A model generated the notes under the pieces. The model saw nothing but the letters and a program-made list of their open reading frames with translations. It did no database searches and was not told where the DNA came from. Shown here piece by piece: positions 9,514 to 16,921 of a stretch of DNA of 64,000 nucleotides. The position numbers and the translations under genes were made by a program. Source of the DNA: Bacteroidales bacterium (GTDB lineage Bacteria > Bacteroidota > Bacteroidia > Bacteroidales > ML635J-15); assembly GCA_003249955.1 (NCBI GenBank), contig QKHS01000080.1, forward strand, positions 59,951 to 123,950. The letters run 5' to 3'. Every line of letters begins with the position of its first letter. Position 1 is the stretch's first letter.

Positions 9514-10512
9514 ATGATTATAAATTTTTCAGATTTAGAAAATTTCGGATTTTTAAAAATTCCGGTTTCCAAAGATATTGATTTAGTTTCTGAAATTGAT
9601 AAATTAAAGAAAGAAAAAAATGCTGTAATACTGGGACACTTTTACATTGACGGTAAATTGCAGGATATTTCTGATTATGTTGGCGACAGTCTGCAATTGT
9701 CGCAACAGGCAGCAAAAACAGATGCTGATATTATTGTTTTTCTGGGAGTGCATTTTATGGCTGAAACAGCAAAAATTTTATCTCCTTCAAAAAAAGTGTT
9801 AATACCTGATTTAAAGGCAGGTTGTTCTTTGGCAGATTCATGCCCTGCTACAGATTTTGAAAAATTTGTGAAAGAACATCCCGGTTATACAGTAATTTCA
9901 TATGTTAACACTACTGCTGAAATTAAAGCTCTTACGGATATAGTGGTAACATCTTCCAATGCAAAAGAAATTGTGGAAAGTTTGCCTGAAAATGAAAAAA
10001 TTATTTTTGGTCCGGACAGAAACCTGGGGAATTATATAAACAGTGTTACAGGAAGAAATATGTTGCTGTGGGATGGTGCCTGTCATGTTCATAAACAATT
10101 CGATCTGGAGGCAATATTGAAGTTAAAAGCTGAAAATCCTGACGCGAAGATAATTGCTCATCCTGAGTGCGAAAAGCCGGTTCTTATTGTTTCGGAACAT
10201 ATAGGTAGTACTGCAAGTTTATTAAAATTTACTCAGACTGACCCGTCTGATAAATACATAGTTGCTACAGAATCGGGAATTTTACATCAGATGAAAAAAG
10301 CAAGTCCTGATAAAACTTTTATTCCTGCACCTGCTCTTGATTCTACCTGTGGATGTAATGACTGTAATTTTATGAAATTAAACACACTTGAAAAGTTGTA
10401 TAATTGTCTTAAATACGAACAACCCGAAGTTTTTGTTGATGAAAATCTTAGAGTTAAAGCTGAAAAATCTATTTTGAGAATGCTTGAAATTTCAGCAAAA
10501 CTTGGTTTATAA
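9514..10512 (+). CDS. nadA: Quinolinate synthase A
   Basis: 332 residues. It condenses iminoaspartate with dihydroxyacetone phosphate to quinolinate in de novo NAD synthesis and carries an oxygen-sensitive [4Fe-4S] cluster. The cluster cysteines are in GCSLADSC (C104), DGACHVHKQF (C190) and STCGCNDCNFM (C279-C284). NAVILGHFYIDGKLQDISDYVGDSL is the N-terminal substrate loop. The partners nadB and nadC are not adjacent. The long AT-rich upstream region suggests it is transcribed alone. Confidence 0.96.
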   Translation: MIINFSDLENFGFLKIPVSKDIDLVSEIDKLKKEKNAVILGHFYIDGKLQDISDYVGDSLQLSQQAAKTDADIIVFLGVHFMAETAKILSPSKKVLIPDLKAGCSLADSCPATDFEKFVKEHPGYTVISYVNTTAEIKALTDIVVTSSNAKEIVESLPENEKIIFGPDRNLGNYINSVTGRNMLLWDGACHVHKQFDLEAILKLKAENPDAKIIAHPECEKPVLIVSEHIGSTASLLKFTQTDPSDKYIVATESGILHQMKKASPDKTFIPAPALDSTCGCNDCNFMKLNTLEKLYNCLKYEQPEVFVDENLRVKAEKSILRMLEISAKLGL

Positions 10513-10542
10513 GTAACTATTTAGGTTTCTTGTTAAATCTTG

Positions 10543-10660
10543 TAATCTGTAATCTGTAAATTGCAGTAACTCAGGATTCTGCCTTTTTAACAAATTGGAA
10601 TTTCAATAAGCGGAAGCGACTATGCAAAACCCACTGATTACAGATCACAGATTACAGATC
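10543..10660. repeat. Inverted pair of AATCTGTAATCTGT repeats
   Basis: Bases 10543-10559 carry two tandem TAATCTG units. Bases 10636-10660 carry the reverse complement (GATTACAGATCACAGATTACAGATC). The two arms could form a long stem over a ~76-base loop between nadA and the RadC-like gene. It may act as a terminator-like structure or be part of a dispersed repeat. Confidence 0.5.
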
Positions 10661-10663
10661 ACA

Positions 10664-10677
10664 TCCGCCGCAGCGGA
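10664..10677. repeat. Short palindromic repeat TCCGCCGCAGCGGA
   Basis: Second copy of the 14-bp GC-rich palindrome also seen at 7808-7821 (TCCGCCGTGGCGGA), differing at the centre. It is in the spacer before the RadC-like gene. Confidence 0.5.
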
Positions 10678-10742
10678 ACAATAACAGAATTCTGTTTTTA
10701 ACATAATACCTAAATAATTACGTTTATTTGTAAAAAAATATT

Positions 10743-10750
10743 TAGCTTTG
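10743..10750 (+). promoter_or_regulatory. -7 promoter element (TAGCTTTG)
   Basis: Matches TAnnTTTG, 22 bp before the ATG at 10773. A TTTG occurs at 10727-10730, but the 12-base spacing is shorter than usual for a -33 element. Confidence 0.4.
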
Positions 10751-10772
10751 TAACAGACAAGAAAATAAGACC

Positions 10773-11450
10773 ATGGGTATAAAAGTTACTGGCAAAGACC
10801 TTATAAAAATTGCTAATTCAGACGATGTTTTCGGGATAATGCAAAGAGTATTGTTACGCGAGAACAAACTGGACCGGGAAAAAGAACATTTCTGGTTAGT
10901 CGGCTTAAATACTACCAATAAAATGCTTTTTGTCGAATTGGTAAGCATAGGCGGAGTAAAAAGCACAACCGTGGAACCAATGAATGTTTTCAGGATGTCG
11001 ATTTTAAAAGGAGCCGTTAAAGTAATTTTAGTACATAACCACCCATCCGGAGAAGTAATTCCCTCAGATGCAGATCTTGATCTAACCGACCGCCTTATAC
11101 AAGCCGGTAAAATAATAGACGTAGAAGTTATTGACCACCTGGTAATATCAGAAAATACCTACATGAGCTTTGGCAAAACCGGTCGCATGAAAGAACTCCA
11201 GGAAAGCACGAAATGGGTTCCGACTTACGAACTTATCAAGCGTATTAAAAAACAGGAAGCCGAACTAAGAAAAGAAGCCGTAAAAATTGCTAAGGAAAAA
11301 GGAGAAAAAGACGGAATAAAAAAGGGTAAAATTGAAGGTAAGCAGGAAGAGAAACTGGAAATTGCGAAAAACAGTTTAAAAGAAGGACTTTCAATTGAAT
11401 TGATTATAAAACTTACCGGTCTTAGCAAAGCTGAGATAGAGAAGTTGTAA
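10773..11450 (+). CDS. RadC-like JAB/MPN domain protein with Rpn-type C-terminal tail
   Basis: 225 residues. The N-terminal ~145 residues are the RadC/JAB metal-binding domain with VHNHPSGEVIPSDAD: H88, H90 and D101 are the JAMM ligands, with E55 the likely acid. The helix-hairpin-helix region that precedes JAB in typical RadC is absent. Residues ~165-225 are a charged helix (KGEKDGIKKGKIEGKQEEK) ending in LKEGLSIELIIKLTGLSKAEIEKL. That is the tail usually seen at the end of Rpn/PD-(D/E)XK transposase-family nucleases. RadC-like JAB proteins often sit near mobile elements; this one directly precedes the cassette-like block. Confidence 0.85.
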   Translation: MGIKVTGKDLIKIANSDDVFGIMQRVLLRENKLDREKEHFWLVGLNTTNKMLFVELVSIGGVKSTTVEPMNVFRMSILKGAVKVILVHNHPSGEVIPSDADLDLTDRLIQAGKIIDVEVIDHLVISENTYMSFGKTGRMKELQESTKWVPTYELIKRIKKQEAELRKEAVKIAKEKGEKDGIKKGKIEGKQEEKLEIAKNSLKEGLSIELIIKLTGLSKAEIEKL

Positions 11451-11565
11451 AATAAAAATATTAATGCTGGGAATTGAAAAAGAGTAATTAATATGAAAAA
11501 TTGAGAAAAGTGTTGAAAAAAACTATGAATTTTGTAATTAATATTCGGTTATTAATAAATAATGG

Positions 11566-11697
11566 ATGGCTAATTTAAAATATATTCCACCCAAAGGTGT
11601 GGTTACACACCCAAAACAGCAGTATAAAAACACTTTTAGTGTGGTGACAAGGGAGTTACCACCAAGGCGAAAAGCCCACCAAATAACATTTTTTTAG
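11566..11697 (+). CDS. Possible 43-residue ORF, doubtful
   Basis: An ATG at 11566 opens a 43-codon frame (MANLKYIPPKGVVTHPKQQY...ITFF) ending at TAG 11695-11697. The DNA is more GC-rich than the flanks and includes hairpins (GGTGT...ACACC and GTGGT...ACCAC near 11641-11663), so it may be a structured non-coding repeat rather than a gene. Its end runs into the -7 motif of the next gene. The rest of the 11451-11775 spacer shows nothing recognisable. Confidence 0.2.
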   Translation: MANLKYIPPKGVVTHPKQQYKNTFSVVTRELPPRRKAHQITFF

Positions 11698-11705
11698 TAC
11701 TTTTG
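11698..11705 (+). promoter_or_regulatory. -7 promoter element (TACTTTTG)
   Basis: TAnnTTTG match 70 bp before the start of the lipoprotein at 11776, giving a leader of about 60 nt. Confidence 0.4.
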
Positions 11706-11775
11706 CATGGAAATATCAAAGCGCTATTGTTAAAATAATTTTGAAGTCCATTATTTTAAATAAAAGAAATTTGAA

Positions 11776-12324
11776 ATGAATAATTTTTTTAGAAATATTA
11801 TGTTATCATTGTTCTTATTGCTACTAATTTCATGCGTTTCAAATAATAAATTAATTAATGATGATTCAAAACTAATAATTCTCGGTAAAGAATACACCCA
11901 CATTATTTTGACAAATGATGTTGAAACATTAGATGGATACTATCATATTCAAAATGACAGTTTGTTTTTTATTTCAAAATGGGACTATAATAATTATTAT
12001 AATATACTAAATTCTGAAGTGTTTTACTTAGATCATTTAAAACCGTACTTTTTATTTTCGCTTAATATGCAAGAGCCATATTTATCTGAACGTAATTGTA
12101 GTAGCTTAGACCCTTCATATGATGGCCTTGATTTTAGAGACTTGAGAAACATTTTTTATCCTCCAAAAAAAATAGATGATTCAACTTATACATTTGAACA
12201 ACATGCTGTATTATATGGCAATACAGATCCTTATATTAGAGTATTTGTTGTTACTAAGGATTTAAAAATAAAATCATTTTCAACAGAGGGTAAAAACCCA
12301 GAATACTATTTTTTTTACAATTAG
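11776..12324 (+). CDS. Hypothetical lipoprotein
   Basis: 182 residues. A lipoprotein signal peptide ends in the lipobox LLISC, with the acylated Cys about residue 20. The remainder is rich in N, D, Y and F (YYHIQNDSLFFISKWDYNNYYNILN) with no domain I recognise. The codon use is more AT-rich than in the housekeeping genes nearby. It lies at the upstream edge of the block with attC-like repeats and may be cassette-borne, though I could not define a matching repeat pair around it. Confidence 0.6.
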   Translation: MNNFFRNIMLSLFLLLLISCVSNNKLINDDSKLIILGKEYTHIILTNDVETLDGYYHIQNDSLFFISKWDYNNYYNILNSEVFYLDHLKPYFLFSLNMQEPYLSERNCSSLDPSYDGLDFRDLRNIFYPPKKIDDSTYTFEQHAVLYGNTDPYIRVFVVTKDLKIKSFSTEGKNPEYYFFYN

Positions 12325-12534
12325 TGACAAAAGAACATCTTTCTTTTATGGGAATATCCCAAGTGGAACTTTACATGACTTCAAAAACGCCCAGGTGGTA
12401 ACAGCACCTATGTGTAATACGGCAATCGCGGAAACTTGGAAGAGCATTACGCCTACTAAAACCCGCCAATCCGTTTTAGATTTGTGAAAAAATAATTATC
12501 TTTACGATTGAAATTTAAATAAATAAAAAATTCC
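12325..12534. other. Intergenic stretch with an open frame lacking a good start
   Basis: From about 12300 to the TGA at ~12489 one plus frame stays open (FYGNIPSGTLHDFKNAQ..., ...TRQSVLDL), overlapping the end of the lipoprotein in another frame. There is no convincing start codon and the stretch is more GC-rich than its flanks. It could be the tail of a broken gene or chance. The following ~45 bases are A+T only. Confidence 0.25.
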
Positions 12535-12616
12535 ACAACGGCTTGGCTCATTACGAGTATGACAGGGACATTACTTTCTCTCTGCCGCACTCCACATAGC
12601 TGCAGGCGTTAGCAAC
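12535..12616 (+). repeat. attC-like recombination site 1 (upstream edge of cassette)
   Basis: The imperfect inverted arms begin AACGGCTTGGCTCATTACGAG (12537 on) and end CACTCCACATAGCTGCAGGCGTT, followed by GTTAGCAAC at 12608-12616. That 9-mer is the exact reverse complement of GTTGCTAAC at 13328-13336, where the next site begins. This is the relation expected between the 5' end of an integron cassette and the left end of its own attC. The arms pair only imperfectly, as in known attC sites. Confidence 0.45.
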
Positions 12617-12644
12617 TATTAAAAAACAAGACACAGACGCAGAT

Positions 12645-12980
12645 ATGTATTATACATATAGAGATAAACAACTGATTGATGCATGGAAAAAAGCAAGTAT
12701 TGAATTGCAAATTGAGATAATCAGTCCGTTTGAAATGAATACAGAAAATGGAAAAGTTAAATATCCAGTTTTAGTAAAAGATTTTGGAGGTAAAAAAGGG
12801 ACAATTATTGCACGTCATGCATATTTTATGGATTATCCGATGCCCAAGCATAAAGATTATTTTTTCTCAGCAGTTAATGCAGATATATATTCTCAATTTG
12901 ATAGGCAAGTATTTATTGATACATTGATTGATTGGGGATATTTTGGTTTAGATGAGAATAAACCAGAATGGATTAAATGA
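12645..12980 (+). CDS. Hypothetical cassette-borne protein 1
   Basis: 111 residues, no recognised domain. It begins MYYTYRDKQLIDAWKKASIELQ and looks soluble and cytosolic, with no signal peptide or membrane segment. A central beta-rich part (YPVLVKDFGGKKGTIIARH) is followed by an aromatic C-terminus. It starts 28 bp after the end of attC-like site 1 and is followed by a second small gene after 18 bp, both inside the same putative cassette. Function unknown; cassette genes are often toxin/antitoxin, immunity or stress factors, but nothing here shows that. Confidence 0.6.
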   Translation: MYYTYRDKQLIDAWKKASIELQIEIISPFEMNTENGKVKYPVLVKDFGGKKGTIIARHAYFMDYPMPKHKDYFFSAVNADIYSQFDRQVFIDTLIDWGYFGLDENKPEWIK

Positions 12981-12998
12981 TTTTAAAACTTGTAAATA

Positions 12999-13319
12999 AT
13001 GAAATTAAGTAATTCATTTAGTGGAGCACTCAGGACTTTTGCATACTTTTTATCAAGTGGGACACATTACCAATTAAAAGGGGTTGACTATCTTAACTTG
13101 TATGGAGACGAACCAAGTGCTATAGAATTGGCATATGCTATATTTGCTAATGTTATAGAATTAGATAATGATGGAAATGTTTTGAATGCTAAATATGCAG
13201 AGAAGAGAGCAGTTGATTCAATCAGAGCATATTGTGACCCAACATTCAAAGTAGAACCACCTTATGAGCAGTGGGAGATTGACTTACATAAAGCTCCACC
13301 AATGAAAGATTTAATATAA
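12999..13319 (+). CDS. Hypothetical cassette-borne protein 2
   Basis: 106 residues, soluble, no signal peptide. It has the look of a conserved small family (SGALRTFAYFLSSGTHYQLKG, LYGDEPSAIELAYAIFANVIEL, KRAVDSIRAYCDPTFKVEPP), which I recognise only as an uncharacterised protein. It ends 8 bp before GTTGCTAAC, the left edge of attC-like site 2, the normal position of a last gene in a cassette. Confidence 0.65.
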   Translation: MKLSNSFSGALRTFAYFLSSGTHYQLKGVDYLNLYGDEPSAIELAYAIFANVIELDNDGNVLNAKYAEKRAVDSIRAYCDPTFKVEPPYEQWEIDLHKAPPMKDLI

Positions 13320-13327
13320 AAATAACA

Positions 13328-13462
13328 GTTGCTAACAACGGCTCATAAGCAATGGCGGGGCTTGTAGCGTATTCAACGTCTCGTCTCGCAGCGTAGGTCT
13401 GTAACGTGGGATACGAACGCAGCTACGAAGCCCGCCACTGCTCATAGCCGCGACCGTTATAT
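13328..13462 (+). repeat. attC-like recombination site 2 (downstream edge of cassette)
   Basis: The left end is GTTGCTAAC (13328-13336). The left arm 13339-13370 (CGGCTCATAAGCAATGGCGG...) and the right arm 13418-13450 (...CCGCCACTGCTCATAGCCG) pair over ~30 bases with a few bulges. A ~47-base loop lies between them and the site ends GTTATAT at 13456-13462. The GC-rich, bulged, palindromic layout with GTTA/TAAC ends is that of an integron attC site with a long variable loop. The neighbouring DNA is AT-rich, so the structure stands out. Confidence 0.55.
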
Positions 13463-13514
13463 AGAAACATAACACATTTTTCCGATGCGCTGATTTATTT
13501 GTAAAATTTTTTAG

Positions 13515-13522
13515 TAGTTTTG
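13515..13522 (+). promoter_or_regulatory. -7 promoter element (TAGTTTTG)
   Basis: TAnnTTTG match 52 bp before the barrel gene start at 13575, and the first such motif after the attC-like site. Confidence 0.4.
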
Positions 13523-13574
13523 AGTTTTGAAAAAAGATTGTATTTTATAAAACAGGAACTTAAAAATTAAAGGA

Positions 13575-14321
13575 ATGAAAAAATTAGCATTGTTTTTTGT
13601 ATTGGTAAGCATTTCGGCAATGAGTTTTGCCCAGCTTACACTTGGTGGTCATTATGCTTACAACAGTACATGGTTATTAAACAAACAGGTTTTTGATGAA
13701 GGTAAAGAAATGGATGTAGCAGTTTCTTTCGGAAGTTATTATGGTTTAATTGCAGGTTATTATTTTTCGGATAATTTTGGCCTTGAGTTAAATTTTAATC
13801 TCAATAAAATTGAACAAAAATATACAGGTAGTATTGATTATTTTCTTTCAGATACTTTGAGAAATCCTTATAATGCTTCAACAATTTTAAGAACTACTGA
13901 TATACCGGTTTTGATGAAGTTTGGAAAAAGTACTTATTTTGAGTTGGGTCCTGTTATTCAGTTAGTAAATAAAGCGACTTATTCACGTACTTTTGATGAA
14001 CTAAATAGCTTTGATCCGGGTTGGTATAACAGTCATATTTATTCTTTTTCCGATGCATCAAGCATAGGTGTAAAATCAGAATTCAATAGCGTGGGATTTG
14101 GTGTTGCATTTGGTTTCGGAGCGAATTTTAACATAATAGAAGATGTACTTAGGTTAAATTTTGGAATGAGATTTAATTATATATTGACTGATTTACAAGG
14201 GATTAATGGTTTGGGGCTTACTAAAGAAAGTTTTTATGTTACCGAAACCGGAAGAGTAAATTTTTATAACCATCCTCTTTATGGTGGTTTAAAAGTAGGA
14301 TTGGTTTATTTCTTTGATTAA
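13575..14321 (+). CDS. Outer-membrane beta-barrel protein, hypothetical
   Basis: 248 residues with a signal peptide (MKKLALFFVLVSISAMSFAQ). The mature part is strand-rich: LTLGGHYAYNSTWLL, SYYGLIAGYYFSDNFGLELNFNL, VGFGVAFGFGANFNI, LYGGLKVGLVYFFD with a terminal aromatic. This is typical of small porin-like barrels. It has its own -7 motif and is followed by a strong intrinsic terminator, so it is probably monocistronic. Function unknown. Confidence 0.75.
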   Translation: MKKLALFFVLVSISAMSFAQLTLGGHYAYNSTWLLNKQVFDEGKEMDVAVSFGSYYGLIAGYYFSDNFGLELNFNLNKIEQKYTGSIDYFLSDTLRNPYNASTILRTTDIPVLMKFGKSTYFELGPVIQLVNKATYSRTFDELNSFDPGWYNSHIYSFSDASSIGVKSEFNSVGFGVAFGFGANFNIIEDVLRLNFGMRFNYILTDLQGINGLGLTKESFYVTETGRVNFYNHPLYGGLKVGLVYFFD

Positions 14322-14347
14322 ATAAAACATATTCATTTGATTTACTG

Positions 14348-14381
14348 ACCCGCTTCTGTATATTTGCAGAGCGGGTTTTTT
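14348..14381 (+). terminator. Rho-independent terminator
   Basis: Stem ACCCGCTTCTG / CAGAGCGGGT with a short loop followed by six T, 26 bp after the barrel gene. The loop also contains the -7 motif that probably serves birA. Confidence 0.75.
14359..14366 (+). promoter_or_regulatory. -7 promoter element (TATATTTG) inside the terminator loop
   Basis: TAnnTTTG match 40 bp before birA, placed in the loop of the preceding terminator. Compact overlap of a terminator and the next promoter. Confidence 0.4.
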
Positions 14382-14406
14382 GTTAATTTGTATTTAGCTT
14401 TTAAAA

Positions 14407-15135
14407 ATGGAAAAAATAAAACTTCAAACTGTTAATTCAACAAATAATTATGCATCCGGTTTGTTGTCAGGCGGAATGATTAAAGAAGAAACTGTTATTT
14501 ACACAGGATTGCAGACAAAAGGAAAAGGATTAGGTACAAATACCTGGTATTCAGAAGATTGTAAAAATATGTTGTTTTCCTTAATAGTTTTTCCCGAAAT
14601 AAAAATTGAAAAACACTTTGTTTTGAGTATGATTGTTTCTCTTGCAATATGCGACTATCTCGATTTTAAGGGTGTAAATGCAGAAATTAAATGGCCAAAC
14701 GACATCTACCTTAAAAATAAAAAACTTGCCGGAATACTTATCGAAAACAGTATTTACGGAGATACTATTAAAAGTTCGGTAATAGGTGTTGGATTAAATC
14801 TTAATCAGAAAGTTTTTCCGTCAGTTTTACCTAATCCTGTTTCTCTTACTAATGTAACATCTGAAATTTATAATGTTGACAATGAAATTGAACTTATCAG
14901 CAATATTATTTCGGGAAAACTCAAGGAGTTTAAAAATAAAAGCTTTATAAGTATTCATGAGCAATATCTCAAAAGGCTTTACAGATTAGGAGATACTTCA
15001 AAATTCAGAACAGGTGACAGGATATTTTCAGGTCAGATAAAGGATGTAAAAAAAGATGGCCACATTGTTATAAGTGAACCTGAATTTGAAGAAAAGGAAT
15101 ATTACTTTAAAGAAATAGAATTATTGTTAGTTTAG
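14407..15135 (+). CDS. birA: Biotin--[acetyl-CoA-carboxylase] ligase
   Basis: 242 residues. It activates biotin to biotinyl-AMP and attaches it to the carboxyl-carrier protein. The catalytic core shows STNNYA near residue 11, the adenylate loop in TKGKGLGTNTWYSE (38-50; GRGRxGRxW in classical members) and KWPNDIYLKNKKLAGILIE at 95-113. A small C-terminal domain follows. There is no N-terminal HTH, so this is a group I ligase that does not repress transcription. The loop differs from the textbook GRGRRGR, but the KWPND block makes the call secure. Confidence 0.92.
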   Translation: MEKIKLQTVNSTNNYASGLLSGGMIKEETVIYTGLQTKGKGLGTNTWYSEDCKNMLFSLIVFPEIKIEKHFVLSMIVSLAICDYLDFKGVNAEIKWPNDIYLKNKKLAGILIENSIYGDTIKSSVIGVGLNLNQKVFPSVLPNPVSLTNVTSEIYNVDNEIELISNIISGKLKEFKNKSFISIHEQYLKRLYRLGDTSKFRTGDRIFSGQIKDVKKDGHIVISEPEFEEKEYYFKEIELLLV

Positions 15136-15171
15136 TTATTGTTAGTATGTGAATTATTTTCAGGATGTGTT

Positions 15172-15942
15172 TTATATGTTAACAGTATCTGTTCCAAACA
15201 CATAATCTTCAATTACATTAAGATCTTCAGCAGTTTCCGAACCGTTAAATCCGGTTATGTCTTTGTAAGTTATTTTTTCCCGGTATTGTTTCTGAAATTC
15301 TTTTGCTACAGGCATGTACGACCAATGCCATTTTTCTTCTTTATATCCTGTTGGTCTTCCGGCAGTGTAAACCTGATAAAAACCAAATTCTGCAGCATGG
15401 TCTTTTAACCATTGATATGATTTTTTACCTTCTTCTGTTTCAAAGAAATTTAGTTTTGTATTCATCATGTCAATATCTGTACCCCAGTGATGGCGCGAAG
15501 TTCCGGGCATTGCAAGATATGAAAGTATTGATTTTACAACTGCTTTAGGATCAGATGAATTATAATAACGCTGGTTCCAAAGCCACTTTTGAGTATCAAA
15601 AGTTCGTACTGCTGAAATAATTCCAAGGTTTATTCCTTCTTTTGCAGCAGCTTCATACATGGCAATAAATGGTTCAAGTACATCTTTGTGAATGTATTCA
15701 ACACGCAAAAGGCAGTATTGTGAAGGAACTTTAACAAACATTGTATCATTTTGCGGATTGAATTTTCCAAGTAAATATTCTTTGGCTATGTCGGGATATT
15801 CAGGAATGATAGTATCTGAAACTATTGAATCTTCGCTTGTTTTTGCCGAAATACTTTCAATTGTATTGTTAGAAGCTCCTGTACATGAAATTAAGCTTGT
15901 TATAAGTGCTATATGCAGTAGAAAAAAATTCATTTTATTCAT
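15172..15942 (-). CDS. VanY-type D-alanyl-D-alanine carboxypeptidase lipoprotein (M15B)
   Basis: 256 residues from the ATG at 15940-15942. A longer frame to 15984 would run deep into the transketolase gene and hide the signal peptide. The lipobox is LITSLISC. The M15B zinc motifs are SRHHWGTDID (SxHxxGxAxD) and EKWHWSYM (ExWHW). The enzyme trims the terminal D-Ala of peptidoglycan stem peptides in the periplasm. It starts within the last bases of the half-transketolase gene and is probably co-transcribed with it. Confidence 0.9.
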   Translation of the reverse strand: MNKMNFFLLHIALITSLISCTGASNNTIESISAKTSEDSIVSDTIIPEYPDIAKEYLLGKFNPQNDTMFVKVPSQYCLLRVEYIHKDVLEPFIAMYEAAAKEGINLGIISAVRTFDTQKWLWNQRYYNSSDPKAVVKSILSYLAMPGTSRHHWGTDIDMMNTKLNFFETEEGKKSYQWLKDHAAEFGFYQVYTAGRPTGYKEEKWHWSYMPVAKEFQKQYREKITYKDITGFNGSETAEDLNVIEDYVFGTDTVNI

Positions 15943-16882
15943 ATATAAATTCCAGTGTCTGTGAGAGTATGCTGTCTTTGTCAAGTCCGTATTTTTTTAA
16001 CAGTTCTGCCGGTGATCCCGATTCTCCGAAACAATCCTGCATTCCTATAATTTTCATTTTTACAGGATAATTCTGAGATAAAACTTCTGCTACTGCAGAA
16101 CCTAATCCTCCGTAAACCTGGTGTTCTTCAAGTGTTATTATTTTTTTTGTTTTGTGAGCTGTTTTTATAATTGCCTCATTATCAATAGGTTTTATAGTAT
16201 GAATATTTAAAACTTGTGCAGAAAAGCCATTTTTTTCCAATTCATATGCTACCTGCAAGGCTGTCCAAACCATTGAACCTGTTGCTATTATTCCAATATC
16301 CGACCCTTTTTTTATTACCTGAGCTTTGCCGGTTATAAAATTATCATCAGGGTCTGTGAAATTAGGAACAGGTTCTCTGCAATATCTTATGTAACACGGA
16401 CCTGTTGATTTTATTGCTGCTGTTGTTGCTAATCTTGTCTGGTTTTCATCACACGGGCTAAATACTGTCATTCCAGGTAAAGAGCGCGTAACTGCAATAT
16501 CTTCCAATGCCTGATGTGTTGCTCCGTCGGGTCCTGAAGATATACCTGCATGTGCTCCGCCTATTATTGCATGAACATTATTGTAACATAAAGAAACCCT
16601 GATTTGGTCAGCAGTTCTCATTGCTGCAAATGTAGCATAAGTTGAAAAAACAGGTATTTTTCCTGATAATGCCAGTCCGGCTGCTACTGCTACTGAATTT
16701 TGTTCTGCAATACCAAGCGAAAAAAACCTTTCAGGAAATTTATCTTTAAAAAAGTTCATTCCTACAGAATTGGTAATATCTGCTCCGAGACAAACAATAT
16801 TTTTGTTTTTTTCTCCGGCTTCTGCCAGTGCCTGACCAAAGCCGTTTTTCATTGGAGTTTTTTGCGGATTTTCAGTATTCAT
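15935..16882 (-). CDS. Transketolase C-terminal subunit (split transketolase)
   Basis: 315 residues covering only the pyrimidine-binding and C-terminal domains of transketolase. Seen are GIAEQNSVAVAAGLALSG with the thiamine-activating Glu, IIGGAHAGISSGPDGATHQALEDIA, and the C-terminal TLEEHQVYGGLGSAVAEVL. Split transketolases need an N-terminal PP-domain subunit, normally encoded just upstream. Here the upstream neighbour is queD, so the partner must be elsewhere. It could also be a related two-subunit enzyme of the DXS/transketolase group. Confidence 0.88.
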   Translation of the reverse strand: MNTENPQKTPMKNGFGQALAEAGEKNKNIVCLGADITNSVGMNFFKDKFPERFFSLGIAEQNSVAVAAGLALSGKIPVFSTYATFAAMRTADQIRVSLCYNNVHAIIGGAHAGISSGPDGATHQALEDIAVTRSLPGMTVFSPCDENQTRLATTAAIKSTGPCYIRYCREPVPNFTDPDDNFITGKAQVIKKGSDIGIIATGSMVWTALQVAYELEKNGFSAQVLNIHTIKPIDNEAIIKTAHKTKKIITLEEHQVYGGLGSAVAEVLSQNYPVKMKIIGMQDCFGESGSPAELLKKYGLDKDSILSQTLEFIYE

Positions 16883-16921
16883 ATGTTGCTATAATTAGTA
16901 ATGCGCAGGCTTTTTGTTTAT

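Noticed and set aside
11566..11697. 43-residue ORF as a real gene
   Set aside because: Kept only as a low-confidence feature: no start signal, hairpin-rich DNA and no recognisable protein features.
10773..13574. Phage or transposon remnant
   Set aside because: No integrase, transposase, terminal repeats with target duplication or phage genes were seen; the attC-like layout explains the region better.
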